Positions 52,992-63,531 of a DNA stretch of 64,000 bases are shown here, in pieces; position 1 is the stretch's first letter; each line of letters begins with the position of its first letter. A model generated the notes under the pieces. It saw only the letters and a program-made list of their open reading frames with translations, did no database searches and was not told where the DNA came from. A program made the translations under genes and the position numbers. The stretch lies in contig CAWFDX010000002.1 in assembly GCA_963814645.1 (NCBI GenBank), forward strand, positions 1 to 64,000. The letters are read 5' to 3'. This DNA is from RYN-230 sp963814645. GTDB taxonomy: Bacteria > Actinomycetota > Actinomycetes > Streptosporangiales > Streptosporangiaceae.

Positions 52992-53924
52992 ACACCCCTC
53001 ATGGACACCGGCGCGAGGTCGCCAAGCATTCTGCCCCCTGGCCAGGCGCGAGGTCGCAAACTAGTCTGCCCCCGCCCCCGGCGGCAGGGCGCCAATCTGA
53101 TTGACCCCGCCTGACCACCTCTGACGCGGATCCGCCCCATGCCCCCCGGCCCCGGCCAGGGACACGCGAAGGGATGAATGCAGCCAGCGGCACTGCCCGC
53201 ACCGGATGACCTCCGGAACATATGGGACGACCTCACACAACCGGATACCCCGCACGACCCCCGGCTCCCGTTTCCCGCCGCCAGATCATCGGGCGAGCGG
53301 CCGGTCACCCCAAGGACGCCTCTGGCGCCGCTGCGCGGCCGGGCTCCGCCCGGTCCTTGACCTGGCCCGGCCGCTCGCCACGGGACATTGGCAGCTGCCA
53401 GGAAACAGGAGACGCCAGTCACGCACGCCCAATTAACCCGCCAGAACCCCTGCAAACCACGCTTGACACGGCTCCGCTCCTTCAGGGATGACTAGTCACC
53501 CTACGTTCCGTAAGACCGCCGGGCACCCGCCGGGACGACTACCCGTGGCCTCGTGGCTGGACAGTGCCGACCGAGGCGAAGCGTGAGCTGTGCAGCCAGA
53601 TGAACGAGGGCAAGACGGTAGTGCCCAGGACCATCGCGGATCCGCATGCGACCGCTGCGACAACCACGAGGCCGCCGGGAGCGCAGGAAAGTCCCAGACA
53701 AGGTTGCCAGCAGCAGCACCAGCCGACTGAACCCAGCCAGAACCCATCGGACAGCCAACCTCGGCCTGCCTCTGATGGTCAGCCAGGAAGTGGGATCGCC
53801 CGCCAGCCCGACCCTTGCCGTACCGGCGACGGCCTGTGGCGCGCCGAGCGGATTCGGCGTCGAGGCTGACCGGGCTTGGCCAGCCGCCCAGCGAGCTGCG
53901 GCCCAGCAGGTAGTTGTGGCCGCG
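52992..53924. other. no intact gene; element flank
   Basis: About 930 bases. The start has two short repeats of GGCGCGAGGTCGC (53010 and 53046), probably the IS110 right flank. Beyond that no coding sequence is recognised, though several frames stay open because of GC content. Confidence 0.4.
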
Positions 53925-54020
53925 CGAAGATGAACTGGCCGTGCTAGGGGCCGCGGCCGTGGCGGCTAGCCGCGGCGAGCCCGGGTGGTGCTGGTCGAAG
54001 GTGAGGCAGGCAAGGAAGAT
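53925..54020 (+). pseudogene. LuxR/AAA regulator N-terminal relic
   Basis: Residues EDELAVLGAAAVAASRGEPG then, one frame on, VVLVEGEAG and K, match the first strand and Walker A of large LuxR-type ATPase regulators. Only about 30 residues are left. Confidence 0.4.
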
Positions 54021-54082
54021 CGCTGGCATTACATGCACGAGCGGGATCGCGTCGCGACCCAGGGCAGAGCGGCGGACCCTGG

Positions 54083-55339
54083 TCAGCTGTCTTCGAGGCG
54101 GGCGAGCATGCTGATGACGGAAGCTGGTCCGTCCTCGCTGGCCAGCCGTCTGGACAGCACCTCGGCGTGTGTCCGGTACGACGAGCGGGCAAGCGCGTCC
54201 CGGATGGCCGCCGCAAGTACAGGGACGGAGAGCTGGCTGCGCGGGATGGGGGGCGGGCCCGCGCCCAGGGCGGCGAGCCGGGCGGCCCAGAACGGCTGGT
54301 CGCCGACGTGCGGCACGGTCACGGCCGGGACCCCGGCACGCAGCCCCGCAGCCGTGGTGCCGCCGCCCGCGTGATGGACCAGCGCCGCCATCTTGGGGAA
54401 GAGCCAGTCGTGCGGCATGTCGCCGACGATGATCGAATCGCCAGGTGACCGGTCGGCCGATGGCGGTCCAGGCTGCCCGGCCTGGATCACCAGCCGGACC
54501 CGTGCCCGGCGGCCGGCTGCGTCGGCTAGCTCGGTGAGGTCGCCGGTGTCCTCGGGCGTCAGGCTCCCGAACCCGAAGAACACTGGCGATGGGCCCGAGT
54601 CCAGGAACCTCTCCAGATCTGCCGGCGGGTTCCAGCCGGCTGGCCGCGCCGGCCACCAGTAGCCGGTGACCTGATAGCTGTCAGGCCAGTCCGCCGGGCG
54701 CGGCACGACAGCCGGGCTGAAGCCGTGGAAGACCGGCCAGCGCCTGGTGTCCGGCTGTCCGAGTACCGCTTCGCGCGTGCTGCGCGGCGGCAGCCCCAGC
54801 TCACGGCGGATCTGCCGGGCCGGGCCGGCCAGGCCAAGCGCCAGTGTGGCCGCGGTGGCCCGGCCGGTGGCCCGGTTCCCCAGGCGGCCCAGCGACCGGG
54901 CCCCTATCAAGGACGGCGGGAACTCGCTGGTCGGAGCCATCGGCTGGAGCTGCAAACCCATGCCGTGCAGGCCCAGGCCTTCTGCGACGTGGTAGCCGCC
55001 GAGCGCGGTTATCCCCGTCAGCGCCAGGACGTCGGGGGCATCCTGGCGCGCCACCGCGAGGATTCCCCCGTGCAGCCTGCGAATGTGCTCGGCGACCAGC
55101 CGGATCATCCGGACCGGCGACGCCGACCCGGCCTTGCCCTGCAGCCACCTGGAGTCATCCAGCATGGTCTGGCTGCCAGGCAGTGACCGGAATTCCAGGC
55201 CGCAGCCGGTGACAAGACCCTCGAACACGTCATGAGTGGCGATCGTCACGCCATGCCCGGCAGCGCGCATGGCTGCGCCGAGCCCGGTGAAGGGTGCCAC
55301 GTCCCCGCGCCCCCCGACGGTGGCGATCAGAACCCGCAT
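54083..55339 (-). CDS. UGT-type glycosyltransferase (GT1)
   Basis: A 418-residue GT-B glycosyltransferase. It starts MRVLIATVGGRGDVAPF, the hallmark of sterol and macrolide glucosyltransferases, and ends with the donor site LVHHAGGGTTAAGLRAGVPA and PHVGDQPFWAARLAALG. The middle FFGFGSLTPEDTG opens the second Rossmann domain. It transfers a sugar from a nucleotide donor to a lipid or antibiotic. It is divergent from the SARP regulator, which may control it. No other sugar genes are beside it. Confidence 0.87.
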   Translation of the reverse strand: MRVLIATVGGRGDVAPFTGLGAAMRAAGHGVTIATHDVFEGLVTGCGLEFRSLPGSQTMLDDSRWLQGKAGSASPVRMIRLVAEHIRRLHGGILAVARQDAPDVLALTGITALGGYHVAEGLGLHGMGLQLQPMAPTSEFPPSLIGARSLGRLGNRATGRATAATLALGLAGPARQIRRELGLPPRSTREAVLGQPDTRRWPVFHGFSPAVVPRPADWPDSYQVTGYWWPARPAGWNPPADLERFLDSGPSPVFFGFGSLTPEDTGDLTELADAAGRRARVRLVIQAGQPGPPSADRSPGDSIIVGDMPHDWLFPKMAALVHHAGGGTTAAGLRAGVPAVTVPHVGDQPFWAARLAALGAGPPPIPRSQLSVPVLAAAIRDALARSSYRTHAEVLSRRLASEDGPASVISMLARLEDS

Positions 55340-55544
55340 CTCGCTACCCCCTGCCTTGAATCGATGGCCGGTCCGGGCGTGCTAAGCCGCGGCTCGTGTC
55401 CGGGAGTATGTGTCCCGGCCTGCTGCCCGCAGCGCCCGCCGCGCTTCGCACCGCCGCCCGCCGACCGCACGGGGGTAGCCTGGCTGACGGAGCTAACACG
55501 CCGTTAAAACTCGATCATGGGCGGGTCTTCCGGGGACGATCGAC

Positions 55545-58500
55545 ATGGACACGGTGACGGAATTCTGCCTTCTAGGGCCCGTGCTGGTGCGCCGGGACGG
55601 TGTCACGGTGCCGGTGGCGCCGGGAAAGCAGCGGGCGGTGCTGGCGGCGCTGCTGCTGAGCGCCGACCGGGCGGTCTCATTCGACGAACTAATCGAGGTG
55701 CTGTGGGGCGCCGCCGCGCCGCCGTCGGCGCGGGTCTCGCTGCAAAATCACGTGATGCGGCTGCGCAAGGCACTCGGCGCCGCCGCGCGGATCCGCACGC
55801 AGCCCGACGGCTACCAGATCCGCGTTGACGATGGCGAGCTGGATGTGTCCCGGTTCGAGGCGCACCTGGCTGGCGCGCGGGTGGCTGCCCGGGACGGCTC
55901 ATGGGACACCGCCGCCGAGCAGGCGCAGGCGGGATTGGCACTGTGGCGGGGTGAGCCGCTGGCCGACGTGGAGTCAGACCTGCTGGCCACCCGCCACATC
56001 CCGCGGTTCGCCGAACTGCGGCTGCAGGCGGTAGAGGTGCGCCTCGACGCGGATCTCCACCTGGGACGGCATGCCGAGATGATCACCGAGGCGCAGCGCC
56101 TGGCCATGGCACATCCGCTGCGCGAACGCCTGCACGGCCTGCTGATGCGGGCGCTGTACCAGGACGGGCGGCAGGCCGAGGCGCTGGCGGCCTACGCCCG
56201 GGCCCGCCAGATCCTCGTTGATGAGCTCGGGACCGAGCCAGCTGCTGGGCTGCGGGAGGTGCACCGGCAGATCCTGAACGGCGACCCGGCCCTCGATCTC
56301 CCGGCAAAGCCGCCGGGTGCCGCGAATTCCCCGGCGCCACTGGTGCCGCGGCAGCTGCCCGCTGCGGTTTCCGGTTTCACCGGGCGTGCCGCCGAGCTTG
56401 AGGCGCTGACCCGGACCCTGGACGAGGCGAGCGCGGACAGTCCGGGGACGGTGGTGATCTCCGCGATCGGCGGGATGGCCGGAGTGGGCAAGACCGCCCT
56501 GGCGTTGCACTGGGCGCACCTGGTGGCCGGCCGTTTCCCGGACGGCCAGCTGTATGTGAATCTGCGCGGCTTTGACCCCTCCGGCGCGCCGCCCGCGCCC
56601 GGCGAGGCGATTCGCGGATTCCTGCACGGCCTGGGCGTGCCACCCGAGAGCGTCCCGCCCATCCCGGATGCGCAGGCGGCCTTGTACCGCAGCCTGATGG
56701 CCGGCCGGCGAATGCTGGTCGTCCTGGACAACGCCCGCGAGGAACAACAGGTCCGCCCGCTGCTGCCGGCCTCGGCTGGCAGCCTGATCCTGATCACCAG
56801 CCGCAGCGAGCTAGCGGGACTGGCCGTCGCGGACGGTGCCCGGCTGCTGTCCCTGGACATCCTGCCCGAGCCCGAGGCACGCCAGCTGCTGGCCGGCCGC
56901 GTCGGTCGGGCCCGCGCAGTTGCCGAGCCCGACGCAGTCGCCCAGATCGCGAGCCTGTGCTCGTGCCTGCCGCTGGCCCTGGCCGTGGCCGCCGCCCGCG
57001 CCGCAGCGCGCCCCGGCCTCCCCCTGGCTGCCCTGGCTGCCGAGCTCCGCGACACTCGCAGTCCTCTCGACGCACTGGACGCCGGTGACCCCGCCGCCAG
57101 CGTCAGTGCCGTGTTCTCCTGGTCCTACGATGACCTCGATGCCGGGTCAGCCCACGCGTTCAGGATGGTCGGGCTGCACCCTGGCCCCGACTTCGATGCC
57201 TACGGCCTGGCTGCTCTCATCGGAAACACGCCCGAGCAGGCGCACCGCGTGCTGGACACGCTGGCCCGGGCGCACCTCATCCATCCCATCGCGGCGGGCC
57301 GCTACGGCATGCACGACCTGCTGCGCGCCTATGCACGCGAACGGGCCCGCGCCGTTGACAGCCAAGACGAGCAGGACGCGGCGCTGGCACGGTTGTTCGA
57401 CCACAGCCTGTATAGCTTCGCCAGGGCCCTGATGCCGGCGTGCGCCCCCGCATTGGGGCCTCGGCCCGACCCTCCCGGTCCTCCGGCCGACGCGCCCGTC
57501 CAGCCGCTGGATCACCCGGACGCGGCGCTTGACTTGCTTGAGGCGCAGCGGCCAACCCTCGTTGCGATCGCCACGCACACTGCTCGGCACGGGTGGCCAG
57601 GCAGCAGCCTGCTGGCCCCTCTCATGCTCCGCGACCTCGACGTCGGCGGCTACTCCCCCGGTGCCACCGCCATCGGCGGCAAGGGCCGCATGGCCGCGCC
57701 AGGCCGGCAGCGTGGCGCGGAAGCCACCGCACTCTATTACCTGGCCGGCATCGACTGGCGGCACGGCCGTTACGGGCAAGCAGAAAGCCGACTCCACGAC
57801 GCCCTCGCTTTGTACCGAGACGCTGGCGACCCCGAGGGCACAGCGCGGGCGCTGGCAGGTCTCGGCCAGGTCGAGTACGAGCGTGGCTCATACGAGGAAG
57901 CCGGGAGCCTCCTGCAGCAGGCAATAGATATGCACCGCGAGAACGGCGCACAGGTTAGCGAGGCGGTAGCCGTGTGCAAGCTCGCCAACGTCTACGAGCG
58001 GCAGGGCCGCCATGAGCAGGGCGAAGCCAGTTACCAACGGGCCCTTGCCATGTTCCGCGAGGCGGGGAACGCCCGGGGCGAGGCCGTCGCGCTGGACAGA
58101 CTGGGCGTCATCGAATTGCGACATGGGCATTTCGACCGGGCTGCCGCCAAGCATCACCGTGCGCTGACACTATTCCGCGAGGTCAACGATGTCATGAATG
58201 AGACCGTTGTTCTGGCACACCTCGGCCACCTGGAGCTGCGCCGGGGCAACCTTCGAGAAGCGATTACTCGTCTGCGAGCGGCTGCGGACCTGGAGCGCGC
58301 GCTGTACCAGCTGCGCGAGGCTACGGAGACACTCAACAACCTCGGCCGGGCCCTGCTGGCCAACGGTCAGCCGGCCTTGGGCCAGGCTGAATACTCTGCG
58401 GCGCTCAGCCTGGCCCGCCAGATCGGCGACAAGCACGAGGAAGCCCGCGCTCACGACGGCCTCGGTGACTGCCAGCACGCCAGCGGTGAGATCGGCTCGG

Positions 58501-58622
58501 CCCGCGACCACTGGCAGCAGGCTCTCGCTCGCTACGCCGAGCTTGATCTTCCGGACGCCGGCGAGGCCCGCGCGAAGATCGTCGGCGCCGCAGCTGCCCA
58601 GGGCTCACCACAGCAGATGTGA
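55545..58622 (+). CDS. AfsR/SARP-family transcriptional regulator
   Basis: A 1025-residue regulator in three parts. An OmpR-like DNA-binding domain (about 5-95) and BTAD (about 100-245) form the SARP head. NB-ARC follows with Walker A GGMAGVGKTA (309-318), Walker B MLVVLDNA and a LCSCLPLALAVAA box. The C-terminal third has TPR repeats (for example GRYGQAESRLHDALALYRDA, GNLREAITRLRAAADLERAL). Such proteins switch on antibiotic genes or glycosyltransferases after nucleotide-gated oligomerisation. At about residue 705 (GYSPGATAIGGKGRMA) the link region looks altered, but the frame is open throughout. Confidence 0.92.
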   Translation: MDTVTEFCLLGPVLVRRDGVTVPVAPGKQRAVLAALLLSADRAVSFDELIEVLWGAAAPPSARVSLQNHVMRLRKALGAAARIRTQPDGYQIRVDDGELDVSRFEAHLAGARVAARDGSWDTAAEQAQAGLALWRGEPLADVESDLLATRHIPRFAELRLQAVEVRLDADLHLGRHAEMITEAQRLAMAHPLRERLHGLLMRALYQDGRQAEALAAYARARQILVDELGTEPAAGLREVHRQILNGDPALDLPAKPPGAANSPAPLVPRQLPAAVSGFTGRAAELEALTRTLDEASADSPGTVVISAIGGMAGVGKTALALHWAHLVAGRFPDGQLYVNLRGFDPSGAPPAPGEAIRGFLHGLGVPPESVPPIPDAQAALYRSLMAGRRMLVVLDNAREEQQVRPLLPASAGSLILITSRSELAGLAVADGARLLSLDILPEPEARQLLAGRVGRARAVAEPDAVAQIASLCSCLPLALAVAAARAAARPGLPLAALAAELRDTRSPLDALDAGDPAASVSAVFSWSYDDLDAGSAHAFRMVGLHPGPDFDAYGLAALIGNTPEQAHRVLDTLARAHLIHPIAAGRYGMHDLLRAYARERARAVDSQDEQDAALARLFDHSLYSFARALMPACAPALGPRPDPPGPPADAPVQPLDHPDAALDLLEAQRPTLVAIATHTARHGWPGSSLLAPLMLRDLDVGGYSPGATAIGGKGRMAAPGRQRGAEATALYYLAGIDWRHGRYGQAESRLHDALALYRDAGDPEGTARALAGLGQVEYERGSYEEAGSLLQQAIDMHRENGAQVSEAVAVCKLANVYERQGRHEQGEASYQRALAMFREAGNARGEAVALDRLGVIELRHGHFDRAAAKHHRALTLFREVNDVMNETVVLAHLGHLELRRGNLREAITRLRAAADLERALYQLREATETLNNLGRALLANGQPALGQAEYSAALSLARQIGDKHEEARAHDGLGDCQHASGEIGSARDHWQQALARYAELDLPDAGEARAKIVGAAAAQGSPQQM

Positions 58623-58996
58623 TGGCGCTCGCTGAAGATCCCCAGGGGTGCTTAGCGAATTTCCCACCTGGCTGATCGGTAGAGCACCCGGCCGGTTACT
58701 GATTGTAATGGACTGCGTCGGCGGGGCGTGGCGACGGTGGCCGCGGCGGGCGGGACGCGCCAGCAGGCAGAACTCCGTTAAGTCATCCGATCGTTCCAGA
58801 AACCGCGCCGCCGATGATCGGATTTTAGCGGCGTGTTAACGCCGGCGGCCATGCTAGTCCCCGTGCGGTCGGCGAACACGGCTTCCCGAGAAGCCGGAGA
58901 CCGCGCGAACGGCAGACGAGGACCCCGGAGGCCAGGCCTGTTCGCCATCGCGCGGCCGCAGCGAACCCAGTGGTTAAGCAAACGGGAGGATCCGCC
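58623..58996. other. no gene seen; probable promoter region
   Basis: About 370 bases between the SARP stop and the beta-helix gene. An AT-richer patch near 58780-58835 may contain a promoter. GGGAGGA just before 58997 is the ribosome site. Confidence 0.35.
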
Positions 58997-60504
58997 ATGC
59001 GGCGTTCGTTCCTGGTCGGCGCGGCTCTGATCCTGGTAGTCGCGGGCGGGTCGGCTTTGGCCGCCGGCCCGGCGACCGCCGCGAGTCCGGGTCCGGCCGT
59101 GCTGCTGGTCTGCAACGGCAGCACGGCGCCATGCCCCCTGACAGCGCCCGGGGCAGGGCCTTACTATCGCACCGTCCAGGGTGCAGTCGATGCGGCACGC
59201 CCCGGCGACTGGATCTTGATATATCCGGGCGTGTACCACGAGAAGTCCGCGCAGTGGCCAACCGCGGGCGTGTGGATCGACAAGCCGGACCTGCACATCC
59301 GCGGACTGGACCGCAACCGGGTGATCATCGACGGCAGCAACGGGACCGCCGCGCACCCATGCCCGTCGGCCGCGGCCGAGCAGGACTTCACGCCCCGTGA
59401 CGGCATCGTGGTGTTCAAAGCCAGCCGGGTCACGATCCAGAACCTGACCGTGTGCGACTACCTGTCCGGGCCCAGTGGTCACGGCAACCAGATCTGGTGG
59501 GACGGTGGTGACGGCTCCGGCACGATCGGCATCGGCTCGTTCTCCGGGTCGTACCTGACCGCGACATCGCAGTTTGCACCAGTGAGCCTGAGCAGCCCGG
59601 ACCTGGCCCAGTACGGGATCTTCGCCGGCAACTCCCGGGGGCCTGGGCTGATCACGCATTCGTACGCGAGCAACATGGCGGATGGGGCGTTCTACGTGGG
59701 GGCGTGCCGCCAGGTCTGCGACACTACGCTCGCGTACGACACCGGGGTCAACTCCGCGCTCGGGTACACCGGCACGAACTCGGGCGGGCGGCTGGTCGTC
59801 AAGAACTCGGTGTTTGAGTTCAACCATGCAGGCGTGGTGCCGAATTCGAGGAACAACGACGATGCGCCGCCGCCGCAAGACGGCTGCTGCCCGGGCAGCG
59901 CCACCAGGTCCTGCACGGTCATCACCGGAAACCTGATCGCGGACAACGACAACGCGAACACGCCAGCCGACGGCGTCACCGCCCCCGTCGGCACCGGCAT
60001 CCAGATAGCCGGCGGCTCGTATGACGCGGTGACCGGCAACATCATCGCCGACCAGGGCGCCTGGGGCATCGTCACCACCGACAACCCCGACCCGGAGCAG
60101 CCACCGCCGTCCTCGCACTGCCAGGGCGGCATCCAGAACGACCCGGCGCGCGGGGTCTGCCTGTTCCGGGCGATCGGCAACCAGGTCTACGGGAATGTGT
60201 TCATCCGCGACGGGTTCTTCGGCAACCAGACGAACTCCGACCTGGCCACCGAGACCCTGTCCTCTTACACGCCGCGGAACTGCGCGCGAGCGTGGATGGC
60301 CAGCCCTGCGGGCAGCCTGGCACCGGCAACGACGTGGCACTGGAAGACCAGATGATCTGCAACACCGGGATCGAGCCCTGCCCGCTGCCACCCAGCCAAG
60401 CGAGATACCCCAAGCAGACCCGCATCGTGATGCTCCCCCTGCCCCGGCTGCCGGGCATGCCGGACCCCTGCACGGGCGTGCCGAAAAGCCCGTTCTGCCC
60501 CTGA
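58997..60504 (+). pseudogene. secreted right-handed beta-helix protein, frameshift near C-terminus
   Basis: An exported protein with a clear signal peptide (MRRSFLVGAALILVVAGG then ALAAGPATAAS). The body has parallel beta-helix repeats: YRTVQGAVDAARPGDWILIY, DLHIRGLDRNRVIIDGSNG, VTIQNLTVCDYL, VVKNSVFEFNHAGVVP, TGNIIADQGAWGI. Cysteines are frequent (CCPG, CRQVC), fitting an extracellular protein. One base is lost near 60285, so the last 70 residues (GQPCGQPGTGNDVALEDQMI to the stop at 60504) are in the next frame. It might act on polysaccharide; no catalytic residues can be named. Confidence 0.75.
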
Positions 60505-60540
60505 CCGCTAAGTTTCCGCCGGAAGGAGATGCCGATCATG

Positions 60541-60744
60541 GTCTCGTCCCAGAGCACCCGCCGACGGCGGCATCGCGCTGTACCAACGCGCGCGAGGGCC
60601 GCCGACGGCAGCAAACTCAGCCGCACCGCCCATGCCTATGTTGGCCCCTCCACCCTCGTGCACACCCTCGTCACCGACACCACCGCGCCCGCCGACGAAG
60701 TAGCAGCGCTCGAAGGAACCGGCACCGTCGTCAAAACGGCCTAG
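60541..60744 (+). pseudogene. DeoR-type regulator C-terminal relic
   Basis: Residues DGSKLSRTAHAYVGPSTLVH, then TLVTDTTAPADEVAALEGTG, look like the ending of a DeoR/GlpR sugar-sensing domain. The HTH and most of the sensor are missing. It lies just upstream of a sugar-efflux-type transporter. Confidence 0.35.
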
Positions 60745-60761
60745 ATTCGAGGGTCTCCTCC

Positions 60762-62012
60762 ATGCCATCCGCACTCGCTGCTGCCGAGGTTGCGATAACC
60801 CCGTCCGCGGCGCGCTCGGTCTGGGCCTCGCCGCTCTACCGCGGAGCGACCGTCGCGCTGTTCCTCTCCGGGCTGGGGACGTCCGCCGCCGCGCCGCAGA
60901 TCACCCTTTTCCTGGTCAACGACCTGCACGTCTCGCTGACCACGGCCGGGCTGTTCTACCTCACGAACATCACCGCCCCGCTCGCCGGCTACCTGATCGG
61001 CGCACGCTCGGACCGCTCCGGAAAGCGGCTCGGGCTGTTCCGGTGGTGTGCTCTGGCGGGATCCCTCGGGTGGGTCGCGATGGCCTTGGCCGACCAGGTG
61101 TGGATGCCCTTCGTGATCAGTGCCCTCGTCCTGGCCTTCTCGGGCGCGGCCAGCTCGCAGCTGTTCGCCGCGGTCCACGACGACCTGCAAACGACCGCGA
61201 ACCCCGTGGCCGACGGGGTCGTCTCCATCGTACGGATGGCGTTGACGGCCGGATGGGTCGTCGGCCCCGTCCTGGGCTCGATCCTGGCGACTGCCGCCGG
61301 TTCGCGCGTGATGCTCGCGGCCACCGGGTCGTGCGCCCTCGCGCAGATCGTCCCCATGGGCTTCGCGCGCACCGGCTCGGCTCGGCCCGGCGCGCACACC
61401 GCGTCCGCGTCCGAAGTGCAGGCCGAGCGCCTCGCGCAGCGCCCGAAGCTCCGGGAGATGCTGCCGCTGCTCGCGTTCACCGGGCTGTACGTGTTCGTCT
61501 ACGCGGGTGAGCCGATCAAGTACGGCTACCTGCCGATCTACATGCGCGACGACATGCATCTGCCGACGGCGGTCAGCGGCGCGGTCATCGGCATCCAACC
61601 TCTGATAGAGCTGATCCTGATGCCGGTGGCCGTGGTCGTCGCCCGCCGTATCGGCATGATGCACCTGATGATCCTCGGCGCGGCGTTCGGCATCGGCGCG
61701 AATCTCTGCTTCGCTCTGACCGGCGACGCCGCCGGGATGTTCGCCGGGCAGATCCTGATGGGCGGGGTATGGGGTGTGTTCGCGGCCCTGGGCATCATCG
61801 TCGCCCAACGACTGCTGCCCCGAGCCGTCGCGACCGCCTCAGCGGTCTTCATGAGCTCCACGGCGATCGCCAGCGCCCTCGGAGGGCTGACCGGCAGCCT
61901 CGGCGTCAGCGTTCTCGGCCTGCCGCATGTGTTCTTCGCCCCGGCTCTCTACGGACTCATCGCCACCAGCGGGATCGCCGTCATGAGCCGCTCCCGGTTC
62001 ACCGTGCACTAG
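60762..62012 (+). CDS. MFS transporter, sugar-efflux (SotA/SetA) type
   Basis: A 416-residue major facilitator with 12 predicted helices. The SetA-like subgroup is suggested by APQITLFLVNDLHVSLTTAG, GARSDRSGKRLGLF (the loop 2-3 motif A variant), QLFAAVHDDLQ and YGYLPIYMRDDMHLP. These export sugars or analogues. CATG start at 60762, with GGGTCTCCTCC before it, a weak site. It may have been controlled by the DeoR-type regulator whose relic is upstream. Confidence 0.85.
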   Translation: MPSALAAAEVAITPSAARSVWASPLYRGATVALFLSGLGTSAAAPQITLFLVNDLHVSLTTAGLFYLTNITAPLAGYLIGARSDRSGKRLGLFRWCALAGSLGWVAMALADQVWMPFVISALVLAFSGAASSQLFAAVHDDLQTTANPVADGVVSIVRMALTAGWVVGPVLGSILATAAGSRVMLAATGSCALAQIVPMGFARTGSARPGAHTASASEVQAERLAQRPKLREMLPLLAFTGLYVFVYAGEPIKYGYLPIYMRDDMHLPTAVSGAVIGIQPLIELILMPVAVVVARRIGMMHLMILGAAFGIGANLCFALTGDAAGMFAGQILMGGVWGVFAALGIIVAQRLLPRAVATASAVFMSSTAIASALGGLTGSLGVSVLGLPHVFFAPALYGLIATSGIAVMSRSRFTVH

Positions 62013-62139
62013 CCCGGACGCCCAGGCGATCACCGAAACGGCCACGTACTGCCACGCTCGATCAGCGGGTCTCGTGGTCGACACGCGGAGTCTCAATGCC
62101 ATGGGCTTTGAGACGAACGGCGTGAGTGGGGTTCTTGTG

Positions 62140-62340
62140 TGAGGTTACGGACGTGCCCCCGGCCGCAGATCACCGGCAACGAGTTGAAGAGGCCCGCGAG
62201 CACACAGATCGCGCCTATGATCGCCCAGATGTGCTGGCCGTTCATGCCGCCCGACTGACCAAGCAGGTTCAGGCCCTGGAGAATCCAGACAACGCCCGCG
62301 AGAACCCCGGCCAGGGGGTTCAGCGGGCGGTGCCTCGGCC
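62140..62340 (-). pseudogene. small two-helix membrane protein, truncated
   Basis: The minus strand reads LNPLAGVLAGVVWILQGLNL, LGQSGGMNGQHIWAIIGAIC, then VLAGLFNSLP, the core of a small two-helix membrane protein common in actinobacteria. No proper start is present. Confidence 0.4.
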
Positions 62341-62509
62341 AGCCAGTTAGTGACGCCGGCGCTCGCGGGAGGCTCAGGCATGTTGCGCGCTATCCGGCTG
62401 CCCAGCAGGCAGCAGCATCCGGGATGAGCAGCCTGCCGCTGCCGCAGTGCCTGCGCGACCGCCGGGTGGGCTGGGCCGGTGACGCGCTGTTATCCGTGCC
62501 TGTCCATGA

Positions 62510-63394
62510 CTACGTACCTGCGTCAGCCGGTGAGATCGGCCGCTGGGCGCCGTTCGGTGCTGTGATCGCGGCTGTGCTGGCCGGCTGGCTTCCCAGCAGG
62601 GCGGCGGGGGTGGCTGGCACGGCGATGGCCTCTTCAGCCTCGGTGGGCTCCGTAGCCTCGGTGGGATCCGAGCCTGGGGCGGCGGGCAAAGCGGCACGGT
62701 CGAAGAAGCGCAGCAGTTCCACCGGGAACGGCATGACCAGGGTGCTGTTCTTCTCGGCGGCGACCTCGACCACGGTCTGCAGCAGCCGCAGTTGCAAGGC
62801 GGCCGGGTCGGCGGCCATGACCGAGGCGGCCTGGGCCAGCTTCTTGGAGGCCTGGTACTCCCCGTCCGCGGAGATGATCCGGGCCCGGCGCTCACGCTCG
62901 GCTTCGGCCTGCCGGGACATCGAGCGTTTCATCGATTCGGGCAAGGAGATGTCCTTGACCTCCACGCGCTCCACCCGGACGCCCCACGGGCCCTCGGTGG
63001 GGGCGTCGATCACGTCCTTGAGCTCGGCGTTGACGTGTTCCCGCTCGGACAGCAACTGGTCCATGCTGCTGCGCCCGGTCACCGCCCGCAGCGAGGTCTG
63101 GGCGACCTGGGAGACGGCGAAGTGGTAGTTCTGCACGTTGATGAGGGCCTTGAGCGGGTCCACGACCCGGTAGTACACAACCGCGTCCACCTTCAGGGAG
63201 ACGTTGTCCCGGGTGATGGTCTCCTGGGCGGGCACGTTAGCCACCACGATCTGCATGTTGACCTTGGTGAGCCGGCTGGTGAACGGGTTGATCCAGATCA
63301 GGCCCGGCTTGCGCACGCCGGGCAGAGCCTGCCCGAAGCGGAACACAATGCCTTGCTCGTACTGACGGATGATCCTGAAGCCGAACACATCGGC
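62510..63394 (-). CDS. SPFH/band-7 (slipin-like) protein
   Basis: A protein of about 294 residues of the stomatin/prohibitin fold. The core runs FGFRIIRQYEQGIVFRFGQA, NPFTSRLTKVNMQIVVANVP, then ITRDNVSLKVDAVVYYRVVD and a coiled-coil of REHVNAELKDVID and MSRQAEAERERRARII. Slipins normally start with a membrane helix, which is missing here. A 60-residue Ala/Pro-rich tail is added. It may associate with the membrane by a partner. No NfeD partner is adjacent. Confidence 0.85.
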   Translation of the reverse strand, partial: ADVFGFRIIRQYEQGIVFRFGQALPGVRKPGLIWINPFTSRLTKVNMQIVVANVPAQETITRDNVSLKVDAVVYYRVVDPLKALINVQNYHFAVSQVAQTSLRAVTGRSSMDQLLSEREHVNAELKDVIDAPTEGPWGVRVERVEVKDISLPESMKRSMSRQAEAERERRARIISADGEYQASKKLAQAASVMAADPAALQLRLLQTVVEVAAEKNSTLVMPFPVELLRFFDRAALPAAPGSDPTEATEPTEAEEAIAVPATPAALLGSQPASTAAITAPNGAQRPISPADAGT

Positions 63395-63531
63395 CATCCC
63401 AACCCCCGGCACCAGGCCTGCGCGCCGGGTATATGCGGCCCGCGGACGGCGTCAGCGTGACTGCCAGCGTTCGAAATGCCCACGGCCTAAACTCCATCAT
63501 CACACAGCCCAGGCGCCCGTTCGCCGTGTCC

